64,000 nucleotides of DNA from Unio delphinus (lineage: Eukaryota > Mollusca > Bivalvia > Unionida > Unionidae): NCBI GenBank assembly GCA_029339505.1, contig JAQISU010000041.1:5837001-5901000 (forward strand). Direction: 5' to 3'. Positions 46,601 through 59,300 of the stretch are shown in pieces. Numbering within the stretch: the first letter of the stretch is position 1; every line of letters begins with the position of its first letter. Below the pieces are notes generated by a model that was not told the origin of the DNA, did not search any database, and saw nothing but the letters and a program-made list of their open reading frames with translations. A program made the translations under genes and the position numbers.

Positions 46601-49600
46601 ATGAACATGCTTGGGATTCGACGGCCCGGTTAGCTAGGGTTCTTAACAGGGCAGCTCACCATTCCATGGCCAATGCGCTGACTGCTTCTGCCAACCTAGA
46701 CCTGATACGTCGTGACGCATGTCTGAAGGGCACGTCGCTTAAACCCCATCATATGCTGGCTAGATATGACCGACGCACATTTCACGTCCCTATCCCACGA
46801 GTTGCGGACATTCTCCGTTGTGCTTGTCGGGACTAGGCTTATCAGTTCCATGTCATACCTTTTGGCCTAAATTTAAGCCCTTGGGCTAGTACCAAGGTTA
46901 TGGATTACGTCGTCACCCTGTTCCGCTCGACTTCATCTATTGCGTCGGCAGTATATTTGGACGACATCCTCCAGTAACATCTGTCAAGTTCTACTCTGCT
47001 CAAAGGCAGAAACGATCTTATATCACTTTACGTCATATAGGCTTTCTCGTGAACTGGATAAAGTCTGATCTCTGTCCAATCCGGATTTTGGTCCATCTGG
47101 GTGTGGAGTTTCTCCCGATCTGAATCTGGTAAGGCTTCTTCGAGTTTGCGATCATCCAGATAATTGCACTCGTAGAGTCCGTTTCCGACAGGATGCGCAT
47201 TTTAGCGAGAGAGTTGCAGATCCTCGGATTATTCAATGCGGCAGCAGACTTGATCCCTCTCAGCCGTCCTTTTAGGCGCCCTTTACAAAGGACTTTGCTA
47301 GCGTAATTGCGCCATTTTCAAGTCCCTTCGATACCAGAAAACAGTCATGCTCACGCCAGAGATACGATCATTCTTGAGTCAATGGCACAACCCCTGTAGG
47401 CTGTCCACAGGGATTACTCTGGAGATACCCCAAGGGGATAACGGTATGTTCCGCCACTAATACCTATGGTTGGGGTGCCCACCTGTTGCCGGACTTAGAT
47501 ACTGTCAGCGGCACGTGGGTGCCAGGGGCGAGCCCTTTCCACATCAACCTTTCAGAAATAACGGCTGTCATCAATGCCTTTCATTTCGGGCAGGATCAAC
47601 TCTTATTACAAACTGCCCTCATTATGTCAGACAACATTGTGGTGGTGCCATGCCTCAAAACAAGGGGACACCAATCACCAGACCTGTGCAATCTGAACTG
47701 GCAGTTTCTACATTGGTTCGACAATCTCCACCTCAATGTACAATTCAGACACACAGAATGGTCACTCCATCAATCGGACTTTCTTCCAATCGACACACTT
47801 TGGAGACGTCCGATGATTGATCTTTTGCAACAAGGTGGAATAGCAAATTCTCCACCTTTCATCTCACAGGTTACAGACCCAGAAGCTTGGGTCGTGGATG
47901 CTCGATCAATCACCTGGGAAGGGTTGTGGTCATTCTCCTACCCTCCCACGGTCTTGGTACTGGAATTAATCCAGAAGTTAAGGGGTCAGAATTGTCAGAT
48001 GGTTCTGATTACCCTTCTCAGATGGAACAACTACTGGGTCTCCGATCTACTCAATCTAGGCGATAGATCTACCCAGGAAGATTACAGTCAGCACAAGTAT
48101 TCACAAGCAACCGCGGCCAGGGGTGTTCCACCCCTGTCCGGACCGTCTTTTTGTTCAAGCTTGGCTCTTGTCCAGACAGCCTTGCAAGACAAACAATTTA
48201 AATCTTTGATTGCGGAGAGAATCTCGAGAGCAAGAAGGCCCTCTACTCTGAAGGTTTACGAGGGCAAGTGGCATGTTTTCAGAGACTGGTACCATATCAT
48301 TCACATTGTTCCTCTGAGTGTCACAATCCCTCAACTGGCCAACTTTTCTCTGGCTTTTCAAGGAGAAACATCTGGCTCCAGTTATTCTCAAATGTTACCG
48401 CTCCATGATATCAGACACATTCCGCCATTCTGGTACATGTGCTATCAGCCATGACAAAGATTTGTCAGATCTTTTAGACATTTAAAAAAAAAAAAAAAAA
48501 AAAAAAAATTCAATCGACTTATATCCCTCACCCTGTTTCCAAATGGAATCTGTCCTGGGTTTTAACATGACTCAATTCAGACAGTATTGAGTCTTTAACC
48601 CACGATTAGTTAAAGCTACTATCATACAAATTGGGTTTCTTGATAGCCTTAGCTTCAGCATGCAGGGTGAGCGAGTTACATGTCCTTTCTAGTGACCCGA
48701 ACTCTCTTCCGTTCCGATCAGAGGGTTTGATGGTCCTCTTGACGCAGCCAGGCTTCGTAGTCCAAAATAGATTACCATACATTGGCGATCAACGAGTCGT
48801 CATTAGCTCGCTTTCTTTATAGATAAGTCAGGATCAACAGCCATGTAAGATCCTGTTTGGGCACTCTAGCACCATTTCAATGCATAGAGGTGAGTCAGGT
48901 CACATACAAGCACCTCTTTTTTCTGGTGATAGCTGGGATATGAGACATCACCATTCAAGCCCTTGCTTCATGGCTGTAGTGGGTTATACGCTCGGCATAC
49001 TCTGAGAATTCGCAAATCAGTCACCTTATAGAAGCTGTTGGCTGACATGCAGAGTCAACCTTCTACAGTTTTATCTTCAAGTTTGTACTCGCAGAGGCAA
49101 ACATTGATTCTAGTAGGTCCGGTGTTGGGCAGCCCAGACGCCCACCAGACTCATGTACAACAATCAGCACAGCCTATTAGCTTCGCTGGATTCGCCAGAT
49201 AAATTTTCGTAGGTAAGAAGATTTCAATATCTATCTTCTTAACCGTATAAAAGGGTCACATATCACGTGACCCTGGGCTGTGTTGCTGATTGAAAATTAG
49301 GAGACCGGGTTATCATTCACATGGGGAATCCAACCATCATTCCCTAGAGGATACCCGTGTGGAGGTCGGATGCTCCGCATTCCCTCTTCCTATCACTTAT
49401 TCTCCTAAAGTAATGTGATTGGGGAACGTATTCAAAGGAGAAAGCAAATTTTGTAGTAAATTATGTTTCTCCGAGAATACTTACCCAATCACATTACTAA
49501 GAAACCCTCCCAACCACCCCGTCATGCGAGCATCCTCGTGTTTTATATATCGCTCAGCTTAAAAACTAAAGAAGCGACACCTAACGGGCGGCAAGGGGAG

Positions 49601-52600
49601 GTAATGGGCAAGAGTTATTGCCCTTTGTCTATATGACATAGACAGGAAAGACGAATTTTCGTCTTTTGGTAGGGCTGGATTCGCGAGGTAGCAGGCTAAT
49701 ATCCCCTAAAGTAATGTGATTGGGTAAGTATTCTCGGAGAAACATAATTTACTACAAAATTTGCTTTCCACTCAATACTTTTTGAAACCATAATTGGTAT
49801 GAAGAAGATATATTTCAAGATTGATTTTCACTGTTGTCAAATAGAGTTACCTTCCATATTCAACTTCACTTTGCCTTCAGTTGAATCATATTGACAAGAT
49901 CATCCATTTTTAATCTTCATGGGGTGAGATGAATGTAACACTGAATAGTCTTTAAAATTTCATTTTTAAATCTTGAAGGGGTGAGGTGATTGCAAACAGT
50001 AACACTCAATAATCTTAAAAATTTTCGTTTTTAATCTTCAGGGGGTGAGGTGATTGCAAAGAGTAACATTAAATAATCCTTAAAATTTCATTTTTAAATC
50101 TTGAAGGGTGAAGTGAATGCAAAGAGAAATAGAGACACTGAATAATCGCTAAAATTCCATTTTTCATCTTCATGGGGTGAGGTGATTGCAGAGAGTAATA
50201 GAGACTAAGTTACAAATGCATGGACACCCATTCAAACACAGATGTTGGTCGCTACTGGCTATAGAGTATGAAATGGGAGTATCTAATAAAGTTCTCTATC
50301 TTTCCGATTAATATTGCCAATGGAGAAATTTTGATCAGATTGGATTTTTCTTTTTTCCGATACACTGTTTAAATTGTATTCAGTTTGTTTAATTACCGTT
50401 ATGCAGCACTTTTGAAAATAGTCCACCAATTTGGTAGAGACTTTGTTGTAGTTTCGGTTTGCTTGAAACAGTTTCGGTTTGTTGATTTGGGATCTGTTTG
50501 ATAGGAACCCACAGAGAAGGTCACCTTATCATCTAATTAAATTTAAACTGAAGAAGGTAATTGTCACATGGCTGAAAATGTGGCTGCACTAGCAATGTAG
50601 GGGTATAAAAACGTCTCAACGACAATACACAGTGATTCTTTTGATAAAAAAATGAATCAACAAGGCCATTTCTCTTTGATGAGTTACAAAGATAACACAA
50701 TCAGTCAGGAAATGGGAGTGACTAGATTACCCCAGTAGATGGTACAGTACACCTCCACATCCTATCAGGCATCACCTTCTTGCAGAGACTAATAGAGACA
50801 TTGGATAATCTTTAAAACAATTCGTCTTTAAATCTTGAAGGGCTGAGGTGGCTGCAAAAAGTAATAAAGCCAATGGATAATCCTTAAATTCTATTTTTAA
50901 AAATCTTCAAGGGGTGAGCTGACTGCAAAGAATAAAAGAGCCACTGGATTATCTTTAGATTACATTTCTATCATGGGCTATTAGTAATACTATTGTCTTC
51001 ACTTCCATCTGTCAGTGTAGTGTTGCATTTAGGTCACTTTTCTTACACAAAGATCAATCATGAAATTTGTTTTAGTTCAATACTTTTTGGTATTCATAGT
51101 ACCTGTACTACAGACAGGTAATTTTTACTGGTATGTGTGTGACACCATCCTTATGTGACACCATCCTTGTGTGACACCATCCTTATGTGACACCTTCATT
51201 GTGTGACACCATCCTTGCTTCAGAGATACCTTTTGGTGTGTATGACACCTTCCTTATGTGACACCATCCTTGTGTGATACCATCCTTGTGTAACACTATC
51301 CTTGCTTCAGAGATACCTTTTGGTGTGTATGACACTTTCCTTTACTGTAGTGATACTTTTTTGTGGACACCTTCCTTTACAATAGACTCGGATACATTTT
51401 GATATGTGTGACACCTTCCTTTACTAAAGTGATTATTTCTGGTGTGTAAGATGCCTTCCATTGCTGCAGAGATACATTTTGAAATGTATGACACCTTCCT
51501 TTACTCCAGAAATCCATTTTGGTTTGTATGACATCTTAATTTACTATCGAGGTAAATGTGTGTGTTGTTGTGTGTGTGAGAGACACCTTCCTGTACTATC
51601 ACTTTATGTTTTTCCTTGAATTTCACTTCAATTTTTTCCCCCAACAGTTACCACAATTCAGCCACAGGTTGGAACAATGATGTACAGAGATTATCGACAG
51701 GTGAAGTAGATTTACTTTCTTCTCAATTCTTTATTATTACAATACCAAAGAATCACTTTTCCAGCAGTGGATGCATCAACATTACAATTTTATGTTCATG
51801 ATTTTTAAAGTTAGCTTCAGTAAGGGTACATCCTGGCACTGTTCACATTTGAGATGCTGCATGCTGTAGATTGTTGTATGAAATTTACATACTGTGGATC
51901 TTTTCAGTTAGAAAGGCACCATTGAGGCATACCACAATGAGCTATAGCATTATTTTAGGTACTGTGATGCATTGAATATTCATATATGTTGAAAGTTGGT
52001 GGAAATTTGAGGGTCAAAGAAAATTAAGGCTCATTAGAAATTTACAGAATAATACAACACCAGACATCAGTGGCTGAATGAGAGGGTGGTTAATAATTGG
52101 GTTGCTAAACTCAAGGGAGCACTAAAACACAAGGAAGTACGTTAGATAAGTTTAATTTCATGATTTAGTGTTGAATTATTTTTACCCATTTTGTCTAATA
52201 TTTATACATCACCTCCGCTATATCAGTAAGGGCCATATTGTTTTAATATTGTCCTTTTATACATCTGTAAGTTTTTATGTCAGTAGAATCAGACATGATT
52301 TCTTCCATGAAATTTTATATGTCAGCAGAACCAGACATGCTTTCTTCCATACATCATTAAGTCTGCATGACATTAGAGCCAAAGATACATTCTAACAACT
52401 GTCAGTAAGTCCATTATGTCAGTAGAACCATACATACACTCTTCCATATGTAGTTAAGTTTGCATGGCAGTTGAACCACACATACATTTTTCCATATGTA
52501 GGTAAGTTTGCTTGGCAGTAGAATCAAACATATATTCTTCCATACCACACATACATTCTTTCATACCACATACATTCTTTCATACCACACATACATTATT

Positions 52601-53283
52601 CCATACTACACATACATTATTCCATACTACACATACATTTTTCCATACCACACATAATTTTTCCATACCACACATACATTCTTTCATACCACACATACAT
52701 TCTTCCATACCACACATACATTCTTCCATACTGCACATACATTCTTTCATACATCAGTTTGTTTGTCTGCCAGACATGCATTCTTCTATATGTTTTATAT
52801 GTCAATGGAGCTGCACATCCTTCTATATGTTTTATATGTCAATGGAGCTGCACATCCTTCTATATGTCAGTAAGTCATTAGACCTGCATAAACATCCCTC
52901 CATATGTCAGTAAGTCATTAGACCTGCATAAATATCCTTCCATATGTCTGTGTCAATAAAGCCACAAAACTGTCCTTCCATTTGTTCATAATTTTGTATA
53001 ATTGAGCTGCGTAAAAATCCTTCCATTGCAAATAAGCTTTAGCAACTTTCCTCCAAAATTATTAGACCTAGAACCATGAATATTTTATACACACTTTTTA
53101 ATTGTCGTAATCAGATGAACAAGGTAGGTTTCTAGACCATTAGATTAATTTTAAACAAATTTTTTGGTGAACATTATAGCAATTTTTCTACACAATAAAT
53201 TCTATTAAAGTTCATGACCAAAAATCAAATGTAAAAGTTTACTTACTTTTCTTACATCATTTTTGTTGTTGTTATTGTTATTA

Positions 53284-53339
<56 letters not shown>

Positions 53340-56300
53340 GCTATTGCCATTATGTGTTGTTTATCATGGAACACGTTTATTTTCAGATCACTGTTGCAGA
53401 TTTACCTGGGTTGATTGAAGGGGCTCATGTGAATTTTGGCATGGGTCACAAATTTCTTAAACATGTGGAACGAACCAAGCTTCTGCTATTCCTGGTGGAC
53501 ATCAATGGTTTCCAGTTAAGTCCGAAATATCAAAGCAGGTCTGCATTTGAGACACTGTTACTTCTCAATAAGGTTAGTGTTTGGATGGTTACACTATTTA
53601 CAGTGAGTGTAGCAGACTTTATTATAGAACTGAAAATATTTGGGGTGGAAATTCACCACTCCATTTGATTTTGCTAAAATATAGGAAGGATAAAAGAAAC
53701 AAATAATGTTATTGCTTGATAAAAAGAGTGCCCACTCTGCTGTGAAATAGGTGAAACCATTAAATTGAATGAATAGGTTTGCTTCCAACCGTCTGTTTAA
53801 TATCATAGTTGTTGATCAGACATATGGCTCTCAGATTAGTCAGGTAAACAGGTTACCCATCAGGAAACTCCATATCCGAGTGTATATTTTCTTATGTAGT
53901 AGGTATGTCTCATTGGCCATTGGCCATCATCTTGTCTGTTACATGTGGTCTTGCTAAGTTTGAGAGATAAATAATAAAAAGTAATCTTCCTTAGTTCCCG
54001 TTTGAATATATGATGTTAATAAGGTGAATTTTATGGTCAGACTTTGCTAAATACATAGAAAAGTACTCTTTTTAATGAGGAATCCCATGCTGTATGTGCA
54101 GATTAACAATGATTGCATTAAATGTACAGTCCATAGTCAGTATACATTGAAAGAAGATATTTAATCACCAAACAGATAAGTAGATTTTTTAAAAACAAAT
54201 CTATTCTTTGTATACAAAATCTGTATAATTAAAAGGGCTTTTTTTACAATTAATTAAAAAAAAACTTTGCTTTAAAAACAAATGTTTTCATATCAACATA
54301 TTCAGTTGGTCCAAATAAAGTTAACATTTTTATTCTGTAAATTTAAATCTGTTACAAGCAAATTTATTTAAATTTCAGTAGTTACACTTTTTCAAATGAT
54401 ACCTCCTGTAGTTTAGTACATGGTCATATGTCTGATTTAGAAACACGGTAGAGATTGAGATCAAGGTCTCAAAATAGAAATAGCTTTTGATTTAAAAATG
54501 TTCATTTTTAGTGCCAAAATGTTGTTGAACCTGTTCAGTAATGGTAATAAATGAACCTTGAAGAAACCAGTTTCATCCTGGAAAAGGCATGGTGATTTTC
54601 ATGTCAAATTGTGTGGCAATCCTGGAAAATGTGATGAACAATTTTCATGTATTTAAATTTTCTGCATTATCTTGCTTTTTAGAAAAGACCCTAGACTAGT
54701 ATTTGAAATCCCACAATCAGGCTTCTGAAAATGGACCCTGGCAACATATTGAAATTTCTAGTTCTTGACATTTTTGTTTCCTGGACATTATAATTAAATG
54801 GACTATTGGCATTTATTCTGCATGTCATATTTTCCATGGCTATTGACTAACTCATAAAAGTTAAAAGTAAAAGATATTGTTGTTTGTATTTATTGAGAAA
54901 TTTCAGCCTCACCCATTTTTTGCTCATCAGGATGTAAGGTCTAGTGAGTTGATGGTTAATGTGTGTCCATCCTCCATCTTTTGACATTGCTTGCATCCAA
55001 TTTGAAGGTCACATATTTCATTGAATTTAGTTTCATATTTTCATTGTCTCGTGTAACTTTGAAGATGAGTAATGTCTATGCATATTATTGAGGTGATCCT
55101 GCATCTAATTTTCTGCATTTGTAACCTTCTGGAGCCAATATTCTGATATGTTTTTGATCAGATTTGGAATACATGCTTATGCGGTCAATATCTTGGATGG
55201 ATAGGTTATGGTTAGATGAACACAGATTAATGAGATGATCTTGTGTCAAATTTGCGGAGCTTTTTACCTCTCTCAAGTGTGTGTTTCTGATCCAATTTAG
55301 ATTAAACATGAAAAATGTACTTATGCCATCAAGATTTTAGATAGTTTAGTAATGAACAACATACATGCATATTAATTATGCATATGATTGATTGATGTTG
55401 TTATCATGTCTTTGATCAGAATTTGATTAAAATTGGAATATGAACATATATCATCACAATCTCTGACAAGTTCAGTAAAGGACAAGATCCTTGCTTATCC
55501 ATTAGGTGATCTTAGCATTTGGTGTTAAATCATCATGCTATTAGACGAGTTAAATAATGAGTGAAATCCACACATATCCATTAGGTGATCTTAGCATTTG
55601 GTTTTAGATCATCATTGGACGAGTTCAATAATGAGTGAAATCCACACATATCCATAGGTGATCTTAGCATTTGGTGTTAAATCATCATTGGACGAGTTAA
55701 ATAATGAGTGAAATCCACACATATCCATAGGTGATCTTAGCATTTGGTTTTAGATCATCATTGGATGAGTTCAATAATGAGTGAAATCCACATATATCCA
55801 TTAGGTGGTCTAGCATTGGTGTTAGATCATCATACTGTTGGACAAGTTCAATAATAAGTGAAATCCACACATATCCATTAGGTGGTCTTAGCATTGGTGT
55901 TAGATCATCATACTGTTGGACAAGTTCAATAATGAGTGAAATCCACACATATCCATTAGGTGATCTTTTCATTTGGTGTTAGATCATCATACTATTGGAC
56001 AAGTTCAATAATGAGTGAAATCCACACATATCCATTAGGTGGTCTTAGCATTTTTGTTAGATCATCATACTGTTGGAAGAATTCCACACGTATTAATTAG
56101 GGGATCTTGCATCTAATTGGCTGTGTGTGTTCCCACTTGTGAGGCCAAATTTTGATTTTTGATTTTTTTCAATATAGGTTTATATACATAAGTGTGACAA
56201 TAAGTGAGAGTCATACATATTAGTGAGGTGATCTTGCATCTCAATGGCAGAACTGAAGGAAAGAAACAGAATGAGGAGTGGATAAATGAAGTCCAATTAC

Positions 56301-59300
56301 CCTTTGAAATGACTTGGGCCACCTATCTATTTTGTGAAAATATGTTGATCCAATGTAGTTGGAACTGCTGGTGTCTTTCTTCTCAGATCTGAATGACCCT
56401 TGGGGCATAAAAGATCACTTTTGCCTGGCTTGTCTGTCATCCTTCTGTTGTGGCAGGGACTACAGGTTCCTAAATGAGGATACAGGTGAATCAGCTGGTT
56501 AAAGTGAAATTTCTGAGCTGCCTACCTCTGAAAATTCTTTAATTTTGTCCACATAACAGCAAAATCAGGATTAGCATATGTAGTCAATACATTTGACTGC
56601 TTTGTTCATGACCCAAGCAGTTGGGGCTCCTGGACATGTTATTTGGCTGTCAGATTTTTTCACTGCTTGAAAATTGCTATTGAGGTCAGATCCTGCATCA
56701 AAGGCATTTCAGTGTGGTGAGAAACCATTTCTTATTCACCTTAAGGTGAGGGGCAGATATGTTAAGTTCTGTTGCATTATTATCCAGGACTGGGATATGG
56801 TAGGCAGCAGAATGAGTCCATTACTCATGTAACGTTATTGCTTCCTGGTTCTCTGAAAGTGAAACTTAGCATTCCACATTAATCTCCTTCAATTTTGCAT
56901 ACTGGGGAAGCAGCTGGAAAGAAGGATATTACTAATAATGCTGATACACATTACACATCAGGTTGATGTACTGATAATGCTGATACACATTACATATCAG
57001 GTTGATTTACTGATGTTGCCAATACACATCACACAATCTTATGCTGATACACATTACACATCAGGTTGATGTACTGATAATGCTGATACACATTACATAT
57101 CAGGTTGATTTACTGATGTTGCCAATACACATCACACAATCTTATGCTGATACACATTACACATCAGGTTGATGTACTGATAATGCTGATACACATTACA
57201 TATCAGGTTGATTTACTGATATTGCCAATACACATCACACAATCTTATGCTGATACACATTACACATCAGGTTGATGTACTGATATTGCTGATACACATT
57301 ACACATCAGATTGATTTACTGATAATGCTGGTACAAATTTCTTTAAGCTTCTCTATTTACATAAACTTTTGGTTAGCAACATTTTATTTTAAAGAAATGC
57401 TTTTTCAGGTTTGTTAAAAGTGCTGCATAGTTTCTTCGTGTTTGAAGTTTCTAGAGACTACTAGTTCAATATAGAGGCAGAATGCCAAGTTATAGTTTCG
57501 ATTTTTTTCATCATGTCTTTGTCAAATAATGTATTGGTAGGAAACAATATCATAACAATCCTTGGAATTCCTTTACTGAATGTGTTAGATAGATTTAATA
57601 AAGACATCATGTTTTAAAGAGTCATACAACAAATGAAGCAATCATAGCTTAACTAAGGTATGGTGTGCACATTATAATAGCAGTAAGCCAAGGGGAAAAG
57701 GATCATGTTCAGATATTTTCAATTAAATGGCATCATTTTGTAAACTCTGTACATGAATAAGAAATTTGATAAATGTTCTACCCTTAGCCATTGGGATGAA
57801 AAGTGGGAAACCTATATCTTTGCTTATGAAAATAAATTCCTTTATAAAGTAAAGACACTTGTCTATTGCAGATACAACTCTTTTCTTCTAAATGTCCTTT
57901 GTAGACAGGCTTTACTTTATACTTGTCTATTTCAGATACAACTCTTTTCTTCTAAATGTCCTTTGTAGACAGGCTTTACTTTATACTTGTCTTTTGCAGA
58001 TACAACTCTTTTCTTCTAAATGTCCTTTGTAGACAGGCTTTACTTTATACTTGTCTATTGCAGATACAACTGCCTTTTAAATGTCCTTTGTAGACAGGCT
58101 TTACTTTATACTTGTCTATTGCAGATACAACTCTTGTCTTCTAAATGTCCTTTATAGGTAGGTTTCACTTTACATGTATGACATATTTTGGATGTATGGT
58201 TTTAGGAACTTGAGCTGTTTAATCCAGAGATGTTGGAAAAACCAGCAATCTTGGCTCTGAATAAAATTGACACAGATCATAATTCAAATGCAGATCATGT
58301 GATTGACCTGGTGAAGAATCTGCCAGGTAAGTATTAGTTCTGATCATAGGATACCTAAAACAAAAAAGAAGATCTATAGAGGGATTATTTTACATTTTAA
58401 ATCTTTTTATCATAAAGTTATATTAAAAAAAACTACATGACTACCTAAATAACACACTCCCTGATAAAACATGAACCTGTTTATAACATGTGATGATCCC
58501 ATGATACCCCCAAATTTGACACCTATTTTTTGAGCATGAAGAAAATAAAACTTTTAAACAGTAAACTTGTTATATCACTTATTTTATCATGAAAATTGGT
58601 AAATACTAGCAGAAATTTTGAATCATCATTATGAAATTCTCAGCTTTTTATAAGTACATCATAAATAACTATATTCAACAAAATTGCTGACCGCTCCAGT
58701 GGCCTAATGGTGTTGTGCATGATCATGAATTCGAACCCCAGCCAAGTCATACCAAAGACTTATAAAAATCTTACTAACAGCTACCTTGCTAGGCTCTCAG
58801 CATTAAGATGTTAGTGTTAGGCCTGGTCAGTCTGGTGTCAGGATATTATAATATGACTGGGTGGGACATCATGCTTCACGTCTGTGGCATGTTGCTCCAG
58901 TGCTAGATATCACTATAAACTGTCACACTGCAGACATTGTAGCGATATGACTGAAATTTTTTACAGTTCATGTTAAAAATCCAAAATGCACACAATTTCT
59001 GATAGTGAATGTCACTGTTGCCTACTGTAAGCAGCAATTTACTAAATAAATATGTTAAATACATTTTTTCCAGTGAAATTCGTGTTTTAGTTCTATCCTT
59101 TAGTTTGGTTTATCATCATAAATGCAATGTGCCGTCTAGTAGTCAGACGTGAAATATGTCAATCTACCATAACAACTATGTCCGTGAACTTAGGTGTTGA
59201 CCTTTTATGATGTCTGACTTGAGGAACTTTTTGATGTATTTATGCACTGAGCAGACCCTTTTTGTATTATCATGTTAATTAACGTCTTTTATATCAGATC

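Larger units (their letters stand above)
42655..49767 (+). mobile_element. DIRS-type tyrosine-recombinase retroelement, 7.1 kb
   Basis: The element has long inverted terminal repeats (42672..42838 and 49558..49724), nearly identical. Outside each lies an extension (42655..42691 on the left and up to 49767 on the right). An internal complementary region at 49404..49498 is the exact complement of the left extension joined to that of the right extension. That architecture defines DIRS-1-like elements, which replicate through a circle and integrate with a tyrosine recombinase. In order it carries a gag-like region, reverse transcriptase, RNase H and recombinase on the + strand, all with stops or frameshifts. 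TTT abuts both ends and there is no longer target duplication, as expected for recombinase insertion. It is locally more GC-rich than the host intron and lies in intron 6 of GTPBP10, sense direction. Confidence 0.95.

Noticed and set aside
47470..47820. Second + strand frame overlapping the DIRS RNase H frame
   Set aside because: It lies in a different frame over the same bases; the RNase H motifs are only in the frame of 47486..48454.
52512..52913. 133-codon + strand His/Phe/Thr-rich frame
   Set aside because: It is a translation of the CATACCACACATACATTC repeat, not a gene.
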